Of a stretch of DNA of 64,000 bases, positions 36,025 to 44,816 are shown piece after piece; within the stretch, counting starts at the first letter, position 1, and every line of letters begins with the position of its first letter. The notes below the pieces were generated by a model. It had not been told where the DNA came from and did not search any database. It worked only from the letters and a program-made list of their open reading frames with translations. The translations under genes and the position numbers were made by a program. This stretch comes from Lachnospiraceae bacterium (GTDB lineage Bacteria; Bacillota; Clostridia; Lachnospirales; Lachnospiraceae), in the NCBI GenBank assembly GCA_024698145.1, contig JAILRO010000012.1:124001-188000 (forward strand). Direction: 5' to 3'.

Positions 36025-36057
36025 CTGCCGCAAGTTGTTAAACTTGCGGCAGTTTGC
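36025..36057 (+). terminator. Strong hairpin after glgA, probable terminator
   Basis: Perfect 13-bp stem ACTGCCGCAAGTT / AACTTGCGGCAGT with a four-base loop. Only a short T stretch follows, so termination may be incomplete. Confidence 0.65.
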
Positions 36058-36086
36058 TGATAAATAACGAAAAAGAGGTAAGTAAG

Positions 36087-37832
36087 ATGGCATTTGACGG
36101 TATAGTCGTTTCCAATATTGTCAGAGATATGAGAGATAGACTTGAGGGTGGACGCATATACAAGATTTATCAACCGGAGGCTGATGAAATTAATCTTGTT
36201 GTCAAGAATAATGGCGGTACGCACAGACTTATGCTCAATGCAAGTGCGACGCTTCCATTAGTGTATTTTCTTTCCGAGAATAAGAATAACCCTATGACGG
36301 CACCAAACTTCTGTATGTTGCTTAGAAAACATATAGGAAACGGGAGAATAATAAAAGTCAGCCAGCCTGAGTTTGAAAGAATAATATCGATAGAGATTGA
36401 GCATCTTGATGAAATGGGTGATGTGTGTAGAAAGAAGCTTATTATTGAGCTTATGGGTAAGTACAGTAATATAATCTTTACCGACAATGAGGACATTATT
36501 ATCGATTCTGTTAAGCGTATAGGAAGCAATATCAGTTCGGTAAGAGAAGTACTTCCCGGAAGAGAATATGTTCTGCCACCAAGTGATAAGAAGAACCCGA
36601 TGACTATTACAAAAGAAGAGTTTGTCGGCGATATTCTTGCAAAGCCTGAAAGCATTGTCAAAGCGATATATACATCTATTACAGGTATGTCTAAAGAAAT
36701 GTCCGAAGAGATATGTTATGAGGCGGAAGTTGACGGGAATTTCAGCACAGACAGTCTTGCGGATTCCAACAAAGAAAAACTCTGGGATGTTTTCTTAAGT
36801 GTAGTGGAAAGAATAAAAAAGGGTGAATATGAACCCTGTATAGTATATAACGATGATGTTCCGGTGGCGTTTGCATCTTCTTATCTGCATATGTACGAAG
36901 ATTTAACTGTGGTCAAATTTGATGATATATCAGAGGTGCTTACACATTTCTATGCCGAGAAAGATACATACAGCCGAATGCACCAGAAGTCAACGGATTT
37001 ACGAAAAGTATTATCGTCGTTGATTGAGAGAACGTCAAAGAAATATGATATACAGGCCAAGCAGTTAAAAGATGTTGAGAAGAGAGAAAAATACAGAATA
37101 TATGGTGAGATGCTACAGGCTTACGGCCATGAGGTGAAAGAAGGAGATAAGAATATTACCGTTAATAATTACTACGATAATACAGAAATTACAATTCCGC
37201 TTGATCCGTTATTAACTGCAGTTGAAAATGCCAATAAGTATTTTAACAAGTATAATAAGATGAAAAGAACTTACGAGGCATCGCTTGTTCTTGTTAAGGA
37301 AAGCAAAGACACATTGGATCAGTTGATGCTTTTGCAAAACAGTGTTGAACTTGCAACCTCTGAAGCGGATATAGCAGAGATTAGACGTGAGATGGAGATG
37401 TCAGGTTTTCTCAAAGAGAAAAAAGGCAAAAAAGAAAACGGCAAGACGGAAAGGAGTAAACCACTTCATTTTGTATCTTCTGATGGATTCCATATGTATG
37501 TCGGAAAGAACAACTTACAAAATGACAGGCTTACATTTAAGACGGCAGGACCTAAAGATTTGTGGTTTCATGCAAAAGAAATGCCGGGGTCACATGTTAT
37601 AGTTAAGCTTGAGGGAGCCGAAGATGTACCGGATAATACCTATGAGGAAGCGGCAAAACTTGCAGCCTTTTATTCGACGGGTAAGACAAGTCCTAAGGTA
37701 GAAATAGATTACACAAGAAGGGGGAATCTCAAGAAGCCGCCGGAGTCCAATCCGGGTTACGTTATATACCATACCAATTATTCGATGGTGGCAATTCCCG
37801 ACATCAAGGGAATAGAAGAGATTAAGGATTAG
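36087..37832 (+). CDS. rqcH: NFACT family protein RqcH/FbpA
   Basis: 581-residue NFACT protein. Bacterial RqcH binds stalled 50S-nascent chain complexes and adds alanine tails for degradation; older annotation is fibronectin-binding protein. NFACT-N domain starts at MAFDGIVVSNIVRDM, with the RIYKIYQPEADEI segment and APNFCMLLRKHI; then a helical middle region and coiled coil (about 280-460); NFACT-R domain with GFHMYVGKNNLQND and AKEMPGSHVIVK. The start is ATG 36087 with AAGAGG; the longer frame begins in the glgA hairpin. Confidence 0.93.
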   Translation: MAFDGIVVSNIVRDMRDRLEGGRIYKIYQPEADEINLVVKNNGGTHRLMLNASATLPLVYFLSENKNNPMTAPNFCMLLRKHIGNGRIIKVSQPEFERIISIEIEHLDEMGDVCRKKLIIELMGKYSNIIFTDNEDIIIDSVKRIGSNISSVREVLPGREYVLPPSDKKNPMTITKEEFVGDILAKPESIVKAIYTSITGMSKEMSEEICYEAEVDGNFSTDSLADSNKEKLWDVFLSVVERIKKGEYEPCIVYNDDVPVAFASSYLHMYEDLTVVKFDDISEVLTHFYAEKDTYSRMHQKSTDLRKVLSSLIERTSKKYDIQAKQLKDVEKREKYRIYGEMLQAYGHEVKEGDKNITVNNYYDNTEITIPLDPLLTAVENANKYFNKYNKMKRTYEASLVLVKESKDTLDQLMLLQNSVELATSEADIAEIRREMEMSGFLKEKKGKKENGKTERSKPLHFVSSDGFHMYVGKNNLQNDRLTFKTAGPKDLWFHAKEMPGSHVIVKLEGAEDVPDNTYEEAAKLAAFYSTGKTSPKVEIDYTRRGNLKKPPESNPGYVIYHTNYSMVAIPDIKGIEEIKD

Positions 37833-37838
37833 TATTCC

Positions 37839-37867
37839 TTGCATTTTTCTTTGTGATTTGGTATAAT
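37839..37867 (+). promoter_or_regulatory. Sigma-A-type promoter for yicC-gmk-rpoZ
   Basis: TTGCAT (37839-37844), 17-bp spacer ending TGG, TATAAT (37862-37867). About 70 bp before the yicC start. Confidence 0.65.
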
Positions 37868-37936
37868 ATCTTGAATTGTTGTGTTAAGTCGCAAGGCTTT
37901 ATAACGATATTATAATTTAGAAAAGCAGGTGTTGAT

Positions 37937-38815
37937 GTGATAAAAAGTATGACGGGCTTCGGACGCAGCGAAAGCGTTACGAAAGAACGTAAGATTATTG
38001 TTGAAATGAAGTCGGTTAATCATAGATATTGTGACCTTAATATCAAGATGCCTAAGAAGTTCAATGCTTTTGAGGCAGATATGAGGAATCATTTAAAGGA
38101 TTACATAGGACGAGGCAAGGTTGATATATTTGTTACTTATGAGGATTATACGAAGAGTAATGTACTTGTTAAGTATAATAAAGAGATTGCTACCGAGTAT
38201 GTGAATTATTTGAAGCAGATAGGTGAGGATTTTTCAATATCTTCAGATATCAACTCGGCTATGCTTTCAAGATATCCTGAAGTGTTAACTCTTGAGGAAA
38301 AGAGTGAAGTTGATGAGGCACTTTGGAAGGATTTTGTTGCCGTACTTGATGAGGCTGTTAAGAACTTTGTTATGGCACGAGAGAAAGAGGGCGAAGCTCT
38401 TAAGAAGGATCTCATTGCCAAGCTTAACGGTATGCTTGAGATGGTAGATTACATCGAGAATACATCACCTTCACTTGTTGACGAATATAGAAACAGACTT
38501 GAGAATAAGGTCAAAGAGCTTCTCGAGGGAAGCACTATCGATGAGAACCGTATAGCAACTGAGGTTGTTATATATGCAGACAAGATTTGTGTCGACGAAG
38601 AGACAGTAAGACTTCGGTCACATATCGAGAATACAATTTCTATTCTTAATGAAGGCGGTAATGTCGGAAGAAAGCTTGATTTCATCGCACAGGAGATGAA
38701 CAGAGAAGCTAACACGATTCTTTCAAAAGCTGATAGCCTTGATGTATCCAACAAGGCAATTGACCTAAAGACTGAGATTGAGAAAGTCAGAGAACAGATT
38801 CAGAATATTGAATAG
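37937..38815 (+). CDS. yicC: YicC family endoribonuclease-like protein
   Basis: 292 residues of the YicC family (YicC-N plus DUF1732); members act in RNA decay. MTGFGRSES and VEMKSVNHRYCDLNIKMP mark the N-terminus; GNVGRKLDFIAQEMNREANT and the C-terminal DLKTEIEKVREQIQNIE mark the family end. GTG 37937 is used, giving IKSMTGFGR. Followed 11 bp later by gmk. The small remA gene often found between yicC and gmk in Firmicutes is absent here. Confidence 0.93.
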   Translation: MIKSMTGFGRSESVTKERKIIVEMKSVNHRYCDLNIKMPKKFNAFEADMRNHLKDYIGRGKVDIFVTYEDYTKSNVLVKYNKEIATEYVNYLKQIGEDFSISSDINSAMLSRYPEVLTLEEKSEVDEALWKDFVAVLDEAVKNFVMAREKEGEALKKDLIAKLNGMLEMVDYIENTSPSLVDEYRNRLENKVKELLEGSTIDENRIATEVVIYADKICVDEETVRLRSHIENTISILNEGGNVGRKLDFIAQEMNREANTILSKADSLDVSNKAIDLKTEIEKVREQIQNIE

Positions 38816-38826
38816 AGGGTGAACAT

Positions 38827-39462
38827 ATGAATAAAAAAGGACTGTTAATTGTTGTATCCGGTTTTTCCGGTGTAGGCAAAGGAACAGCTGTCAAAAAGCT
38901 TGTAAGCGAATACGGCTATAGCCTTTCGGTATCAGCAACAACAAGAGCACCAAGACCGGGTGAGGTTGACGGTGTTGATTATCATTTTAAGACTGTTGAA
39001 GAGTTTGAGAAGCTTATTGATTACAACGGCTTCATCGAGTGGGCACAGTATGTGGAGAACTACTACGGAACTCCGAAACAATTCGTTGAAGATGAACTTG
39101 AAAAGGGCAACAATGTAATATTGGAGATAGAGGTTCAGGGTGCTATGCACATCAAGGAACAATATCCGGATGCGGTGCTTATTTTCATCACAGCACCTAA
39201 TGCAGTAACACTTAAGGACCGTTTGTTTGGAAGAGGTACAGAGGATGCCAAGGTTATTGGCAAACGATTAAAACGTGCCTATGAGGAAACTGACGATATG
39301 ATGCATTATGATTATCTGGTTGTAAATGATGACCTTGATAAGTGTGTGCAGGATTTGCATGCGGTTATTACGGCAGAGAGTTTCAAGTCGGATAGGAATA
39401 GTGAGCATATTAATATAATGAAATCAGAATTAACGGATATTCGAAAGGAGTTTATATCATGA
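38827..39462 (+). CDS. gmk: Guanylate kinase
   Basis: Phosphorylates GMP to GDP. 211 residues. P-loop SGFSGVGKGTAVKKL, the GMP-binding segment SVSATTRAPRPGEVDGVDYHF, ILEIEVQGAMHIKEQYPDA, and the lid region RLFGRGTEDAKVI. ATG 38827. Its stop overlaps the rpoZ start (ATGA), so gmk and rpoZ are coupled, the conserved Firmicutes order. Confidence 0.96.
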   Translation: MNKKGLLIVVSGFSGVGKGTAVKKLVSEYGYSLSVSATTRAPRPGEVDGVDYHFKTVEEFEKLIDYNGFIEWAQYVENYYGTPKQFVEDELEKGNNVILEIEVQGAMHIKEQYPDAVLIFITAPNAVTLKDRLFGRGTEDAKVIGKRLKRAYEETDDMMHYDYLVVNDDLDKCVQDLHAVITAESFKSDRNSEHINIMKSELTDIRKEFIS

Positions 39463-39698
39463 TTCATCCATCGTATACGGATTTAATGGCAGTAGTTAAC
39501 AGCGAAGTTGAGCCAGGAGAACAGCCGGTTGTTCAGAGCCGCTATTCAATCGTGTTGGCAACAGCAAAAAGAGCAAGACAGATTATTGCAGGTGAGACTC
39601 CACTTGTAGATGCAGAAGGCAAGAAACCATTATCTGCAGCAGTTGAGGAATTGTATGCCGGCAAGGTTAAGATTGTTGGAGACGACGAGGAAGAATAA
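39459..39698 (+). CDS. rpoZ: RNA polymerase omega subunit
   Basis: 79 residues. Omega helps assemble RNA polymerase. Family pattern: IHPSYTDLMAVVN at the start, SRYSIVLATAKRARQII in the helical core, KPLSAAVEELYAGKVKI at the end, and an acidic tail. ATG 39459 overlaps the gmk stop by four bases. A hairpin with a T run follows. Confidence 0.94.
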   Translation: MIHPSYTDLMAVVNSEVEPGEQPVVQSRYSIVLATAKRARQIIAGETPLVDAEGKKPLSAAVEELYAGKVKIVGDDEEE

Positions 39699-39702
39699 GA
39701 TT

Positions 39703-39735
39703 ATAAGGGCTGTCCGGGTGGCAGCTCTTATTTTT
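39703..39735 (+). terminator. Intrinsic terminator after rpoZ
   Basis: Stem ATAAGGGCTGTC / GGCAGCTCTTAT with two G-T pairs, followed by TTTTT. It ends the yicC-gmk-rpoZ unit before murE. Confidence 0.78.
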
Positions 39736-39770
39736 AAGTAAAACAAGTAATTTATATAGGAGATTTCTAT

Positions 39771-41279
39771 ATGCGATTAAGTGATATTATCGGAAATATT
39801 GAATACGAACTTATAAAAGGAAGCCTTGATACAGAAGTTTTAGAGGTGGAAAATGATTCCAGAAACATTAAGAAAGGCACACTCTTTTTCTGTATATCCG
39901 GTGCCAAGTTTGACGGACATGATTATGCACAGGCTGCCGTAAGTGATGGCGCAAGTGTATTGGTTGTGGAAAAGGACGTTAATGTAGATGCTGATGTAAC
40001 TATTATCAAGGTTGCAAGTACCCGTTATGCAATGGGTGTTATCAGTGCAGCATTTTACGGTAATCCTTCTGACAAACTTAAAGTAATAGGTATTACCGGA
40101 ACAAAAGGTAAGACAACAACTACATATATGATAAAGTCAATGCTTGAATCTGCAGGAATTAAGACCGGACTTATCGGAACAATTGAAACAATCATTGGAG
40201 ATAAGTCAACACCTGCCAAGAATACAACTCCCGAATCTATAGTTGTTCAAAGATATTTGAAAGAAATGGTAGATGCCGGTCTTGACGGGGTTGTTATGGA
40301 GGTTTCATCACAGGGACTTATGCTTGACAGAGTGGCGGGCATTTCTCTTGATTACGGTATATTTACAAATCTTTCGGAAGATCATATAGGACCTAATGAA
40401 CACAGTAGTTTTGAGGAATATTTAGGCTGGAAAGCAAAGCTTTTTACAATGTGCAAAACAGGAATATTCAACATAGACGATGAGTATGTTGATGACATAA
40501 TGAAAGGTCATACTTGTGATGTTGTTACATACGGTATGAAGGATGCTGCAAACTATCAGGCAAAGAATCAGGAACTTTATGAACGTGATGGTGAGCTTGG
40601 TATTAATTACGAACTTGATGGCAAATACAAAGCATCTGTAAGTGTCAGTCTTCCAGGCGAGTTTTCTATACACAATTCTCTTTCTGCGATAGCGGTTGCA
40701 GCAGAAATAGGTGTAGATATGGATAAGATTCTTGAAATATTAAAAGATATCCATGTTAAGGGAAGAGTAGAAATGATTCCGATATCGGATTCATTTACAT
40801 TGATGATTGATTATGCACATAATGCCATGAGTCTTGAAAGTATTCTTAATACACTTCGTCAGTATAATCCAAAGCGCCTTGTGTCACTTTTTGGCTGTGG
40901 AGGCAATCGCTCAAAGACAAGAAGATTTGAGATGGGTGAGGTTTCGGGTAAACTCGCCGACCTTACAATTATTACTTCTGATAATCCAAGAGATGAGGAG
41001 CCACAGGATATAATTAATGACATTAAGACGGGAATTAGTAAGACTACAGGCGAGTATGTTGAGATTGCTGACCGTAAGGAAGCAATAAGATATGCGATTA
41101 TGAATGCAAAAGTTGGAGATGTTATTGTTCTTGCCGGTAAAGGTCATGAGGACTATCAGGAGATTAAGGGCAAGAAGTACCATATGGATGAAAGAGATCT
41201 TATAAGAGAGATATTAGAGGAAGAAGATGTCACAAAGATTTGCGGATATAATAGTAGATATCTCACACGAGGCAATTGA
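39771..41279 (+). CDS. murE: UDP-MurNAc-tripeptide synthetase, meso-diaminopimelate type
   Basis: Adds the third peptide residue to UDP-MurNAc-Ala-Glu in peptidoglycan synthesis. 502 residues; P-loop TGTKGKTTTTYMIKSML (around residue 110), FTNLSEDHIGPNEH, the carbamylated-lysine region, and DNPRDEEP: the DNPR motif marks diaminopimelate-adding enzymes. The C-terminal 17 codons run 53 bases into priA, an unusual tail since family members usually end near RDLIREILEE. ATG 39771 follows TAGGAG. Confidence 0.94.
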   Translation: MRLSDIIGNIEYELIKGSLDTEVLEVENDSRNIKKGTLFFCISGAKFDGHDYAQAAVSDGASVLVVEKDVNVDADVTIIKVASTRYAMGVISAAFYGNPSDKLKVIGITGTKGKTTTTYMIKSMLESAGIKTGLIGTIETIIGDKSTPAKNTTPESIVVQRYLKEMVDAGLDGVVMEVSSQGLMLDRVAGISLDYGIFTNLSEDHIGPNEHSSFEEYLGWKAKLFTMCKTGIFNIDDEYVDDIMKGHTCDVVTYGMKDAANYQAKNQELYERDGELGINYELDGKYKASVSVSLPGEFSIHNSLSAIAVAAEIGVDMDKILEILKDIHVKGRVEMIPISDSFTLMIDYAHNAMSLESILNTLRQYNPKRLVSLFGCGGNRSKTRRFEMGEVSGKLADLTIITSDNPRDEEPQDIINDIKTGISKTTGEYVEIADRKEAIRYAIMNAKVGDVIVLAGKGHEDYQEIKGKKYHMDERDLIREILEEEDVTKICGYNSRYLTRGN

Positions 41280-43260
41280 TAGAACTTTTCAATATAAGAT
41301 ACCGGAAGAATTAGAGGGACAGATACGTATCGGAATGAGCGTATCTATCCCTTTTGGTCGTGGTAACAATTTAAGAAAAGGTTATGTAATCGGTTTTTCG
41401 GACACCCCGGAAATTGATGAAGAGAAATTAAAATATATAAATGATATCGAGAAGAAAGATGTTGCTATTGAGAGTACGTTAATTGAACTGGCAGCATTTA
41501 TAAAAGATAATTACGGCTCGACAATGATTAATGCATTAAAGACCGTTATGCCGATTAAGGAGAAGGTTAAGAACAGGACCAAAAAGGAAGAGTTTGACAC
41601 ACCTTATGAAGAGGAAAACTTTGTCCCTAATGATGAACAGGCAAAAGCAATTAAAAGAGTTGTTGAGGACTTTGAACGAGGGGATTATAAGACATATCTT
41701 TTAAAGGGAATTACAGGAAGCGGCAAGACGCTTGTATATATAGAGATTATTGAGAAAATGCTTCAAATGGGCAAGCAGGCGATAGTTTTAATCCCGGAGA
41801 TTGCACTGACTTATCAGACGGTTGCAAGGTTTAGAAACCGGTTTGGAGATAAAGTTGCGATAATGAACTCAAAGCTTTCAAAAGGTGAGCGTTACGAACA
41901 GTTTGAACGTGCCAAGAAGGGGGATGTTTCGGTTGTGATAGGACCGAGATCTGCGCTTTTTGCACCATTTTCCAATCTAGGACTAATTGTAATAGATGAA
42001 GAGCATGAGCAAAGCTATAAGAGTGATACAACGCCGAAATATCATGCCAGAGAAGTTGCGATTAAGAGAGCCTCAATGTGTGGTGCTTCGGTTATATTAG
42101 GTTCAGCTACGCCTTCGATTGATTCGTATTACAAAGCAGTTAACAAGGAATACGAACTAATCACCCTTAACGAAAGAGCCAAAGAGGGAGCGACGCTTGC
42201 CAAGGTAAGCGTTGTTGATTTGCGTAAAGAACTTGAACATGGAAACAGAAGTATTTTTTCAAATCATTTAAGAGAGCTTATAAGAGAAAGGCTTGATAAA
42301 CATGAACAAACTATGCTTTTTATTAATAGGCGTGGTTATTCGGGCTTTATATCCTGCAGGGAATGTGGATATGTATTCAAGTGCCCTCATTGCGATGTTT
42401 CATTAAAAGAGCACAATGGCAAAACCGCCAATGCAAAACTGGTATGTCATTATTGCGGTTATGAAATAGCAAGGCCCAAACTTTGTCCGGAGTGTAATTC
42501 TAAGTTTATTGCGGGATTTGGTACCGGTACGGAGAAGGTGGAAAGTGAGATAAAAAAAGAGTTTCCTGATGCAAGAGTTTTGAGGATGGATGCCGATACA
42601 ACCAAGAGGAAAAATGCACATGAGAAAATAGTCGATGCATTTGCCAAAGGCAAGGCGGATATTTTAGTCGGAACCCAAATGATTGTCAAAGGACATGATT
42701 TTCCTAATGTTACTTTGGTTGGCGCGGTTGCGGCGGATACGACGCTTTTTGATAATGACTACATGGCAGCGGAGAAGACGTTTGATTTACTTGCCCAAGC
42801 AGCGGGAAGAGCGGGCAGAAGCGACAAAGGCGGTGAGGTTGTAATCCAGACCTACAAACCGGATGATTACTGTATTATAGCGGCAGCTAATCAGGATTAT
42901 GACGAGTTTTTCGAGGAAGAATTAGCATATAGGGAAATGCTTAATTATCCGCCTGTATTTAACATGCTTGTTCTTTTTATGGAAAGTGAATATGAAGAGC
43001 TTATGGACAAATATGCTCAATACATAAGGCAGATAATAGATGATTATTATCATGAAGACAAAGAAATCAAATGCATCGGTCCGTGTGAAGCGAACATATA
43101 TAAGCTTGACGATAATTACAGGAAAGTAATATATATCAAATCAAAGTCGATTGACACCCTTATATCAATTAAGGATAGGGTTGAAAGTGTGCTTGAAAAA
43201 AACACCGATTATGAAAAATGTTTTATAAGTTTTGATTTTAATCCGCTAAAAACCTATTGA
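41227..43260 (+). CDS. priA: Primosomal protein N' (replication-restart helicase PriA)
   Basis: 3'-5' helicase that reloads the replisome at stalled forks. 677 residues. N-terminal DNA-binding domain (ADIIVDISHEAIDRTFQYKIP), Walker A GITGSGKTLVYIE (around residue 160), DEEHEQSYKSD motif II, paired zinc sites (CRECGYVFKCPHC and CHYCGY, CPECNSK), VGTQMIVKGHDFPNVT and AGRAGRSDKGGEV. ATG 41227 lies inside the end of murE. First gene of the block that runs to thiN. Confidence 0.95.
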   Translation: MSQRFADIIVDISHEAIDRTFQYKIPEELEGQIRIGMSVSIPFGRGNNLRKGYVIGFSDTPEIDEEKLKYINDIEKKDVAIESTLIELAAFIKDNYGSTMINALKTVMPIKEKVKNRTKKEEFDTPYEEENFVPNDEQAKAIKRVVEDFERGDYKTYLLKGITGSGKTLVYIEIIEKMLQMGKQAIVLIPEIALTYQTVARFRNRFGDKVAIMNSKLSKGERYEQFERAKKGDVSVVIGPRSALFAPFSNLGLIVIDEEHEQSYKSDTTPKYHAREVAIKRASMCGASVILGSATPSIDSYYKAVNKEYELITLNERAKEGATLAKVSVVDLRKELEHGNRSIFSNHLRELIRERLDKHEQTMLFINRRGYSGFISCRECGYVFKCPHCDVSLKEHNGKTANAKLVCHYCGYEIARPKLCPECNSKFIAGFGTGTEKVESEIKKEFPDARVLRMDADTTKRKNAHEKIVDAFAKGKADILVGTQMIVKGHDFPNVTLVGAVAADTTLFDNDYMAAEKTFDLLAQAAGRAGRSDKGGEVVIQTYKPDDYCIIAAANQDYDEFFEEELAYREMLNYPPVFNMLVLFMESEYEELMDKYAQYIRQIIDDYYHEDKEIKCIGPCEANIYKLDDNYRKVIYIKSKSIDTLISIKDRVESVLEKNTDYEKCFISFDFNPLKTY

Positions 43261-43262
43261 GT

Positions 43263-43292
43263 TTGCAAGAGATATGAGATTTATGGTATAAT
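43263..43292 (+). promoter_or_regulatory. Sigma-A-type promoter upstream of def
   Basis: TTGCAA (43263-43268), 18-bp spacer with TGG, TATAAT (43287-43292), directly after the priA stop and 40 bp before the def start. Confidence 0.62.
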
Positions 43293-43331
43293 AGACAAGT
43301 TAATGATTTTACAATGAAGGAGACAATATCA

Positions 43332-43832
43332 ATGGCACTTAGACAAATCCGTGTGGACGGGGATGACATATTAAGGAAAAAATGTAAAGAAGTAAAAGAA
43401 GTCAACGAAAGAACACTTACACTTATTGAGGATATGCTTGACACTATGTATGATGCAAACGGTGTTGGACTTGCAGCACCTCAGGTGGGCATACTTAAGA
43501 GAATTGTTGTAATCGACGTTGAATATAACGAAGAGGAAAGCAGTGCATATGTTCTTATCAATCCGGTTATCCTTGAGAAAGACGGAGAACAATGTGGTGA
43601 TGAGGGTTGCCTTAGTATTCCGGGAAAGGTTGCTACGGTCACAAGACCTTATCATGTTGTAGCTAAGTATTTTGATGTAAATATGGAAGAGCAGACACTC
43701 GAAGCGGAAGGACTTCTTGCAAGAGCAATTTGTCATGAGTTGGATCATTTAGACGGAATACTTTACAAAGATGTTGCAGAGAGTCCGTTAAGAGATGCAG
43801 AGAATTTGTTAGAGGACGAGGAAGAGGAATAA
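43332..43832 (+). CDS. def: Peptide deformylase
   Basis: Removes the N-formyl group from nascent proteins. 166 residues. All three metal/catalytic motifs are present: GVGLAAPQVG, DEGCLSIPG (metal Cys) and ICHELDHLDG (metal His pair plus catalytic Glu). The start is ATG 43332, nine bases after AAGGAG; a frame beginning at 43314 would start in that site. Followed three bases later by fmt, the classic def-fmt pair. Confidence 0.96.
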   Translation: MALRQIRVDGDDILRKKCKEVKEVNERTLTLIEDMLDTMYDANGVGLAAPQVGILKRIVVIDVEYNEEESSAYVLINPVILEKDGEQCGDEGCLSIPGKVATVTRPYHVVAKYFDVNMEEQTLEAEGLLARAICHELDHLDGILYKDVAESPLRDAENLLEDEEEE

Positions 43833-43835
43833 TAT

Positions 43836-44795
43836 ATGAAGCTTGTATATATGGGTACGCCTGATTTTGCGGTTAATACGTTAGAGGCGTTAATTGCTGC
43901 AGGTCACGAGATTAGTCTGGTTGTTACACAGCCGGATAAGACCAAAGGACGTGGCAAGAAACTGGTATATTCACCCGTTAAGGAATGCGCAATTGCCAAC
44001 AATTTGACTGTGGCACAGCCGGAAAAAGCAAGAGATCCGGAGTTTGTTGAAGAGATTAAAGCAATTAATCCCGATGCGATAGTTGTAGTAGCTTTTGGAC
44101 AGATTCTTCCTGAATCAATACTTGAGATACCAAAGTATGGTTGTATCAACGTACATGCGTCACTTTTGCCGGCATACAGAGGTGCGGCGCCGATTCAATG
44201 GGCTGTTATAGATGGTCTTAAAGAAACCGGTGTTACTACTATGTATATGGACAAAGGCCTTGATACCGGAGATATTATAGATCAGAAGGTTATTTCGATA
44301 AATGCTGACGAGACGGGCGGTTCTTTATTTGACAGACTTGCATGTCTTGGTGGCGAGATTATTGTTGAGACACTTGATAAGATTGAAAGAGGTGTAGCAG
44401 CGAGAACCAAGCAGGATGATTCAAAGTCTAACTATGCAAAAATGCTTAGTAAGGACATGGGAAGAATAGATTTCTCAAAGGACGCAGATGAATTAGAGAG
44501 ACTGATAAGAGGTCTTAATCCATGGCCGAGTGCTTTTACTACTTTGGAAGATAAGCTTCTTAAGATATATCAGGCAGAAGTTATTTCGGAAGAAACAGCG
44601 CTTGATATGGCATCAAAAGCAGGTGTTGAAGGAAGCTGTGGACAGGTGATTGCACTTGATAAGAAGAGTTTTACGATAAGATGCGGTAACGGTGCACTTA
44701 GAGTAATTAATTTGCAATTAGAAGGAAAGAAAAGAATGGATACGGCAGCATTTTTGCTGGGCTATAAGATTGAGACAGGACTTTGGTTTAAATAG
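43836..44795 (+). CDS. fmt: Methionyl-tRNA formyltransferase
   Basis: Formylates initiator Met-tRNA. 319 residues: N-terminal Rossmann-like domain (MKLVYMGTPDFAVNTLEAL), the catalytic segment INVHASLLPAYRGAAPIQWA with the folate-site Asn/His, and MDKGLDTGDII; C-terminal OB-type domain with the RGLNPWPSAFTTL segment. ATG 43836, three bases after def. Confidence 0.96.
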   Translation: MKLVYMGTPDFAVNTLEALIAAGHEISLVVTQPDKTKGRGKKLVYSPVKECAIANNLTVAQPEKARDPEFVEEIKAINPDAIVVVAFGQILPESILEIPKYGCINVHASLLPAYRGAAPIQWAVIDGLKETGVTTMYMDKGLDTGDIIDQKVISINADETGGSLFDRLACLGGEIIVETLDKIERGVAARTKQDDSKSNYAKMLSKDMGRIDFSKDADELERLIRGLNPWPSAFTTLEDKLLKIYQAEVISEETALDMASKAGVEGSCGQVIALDKKSFTIRCGNGALRVINLQLEGKKRMDTAAFLLGYKIETGLWFK

Positions 44796-44816
44796 ACTGC
44801 CGAATGGATTAAAGTA

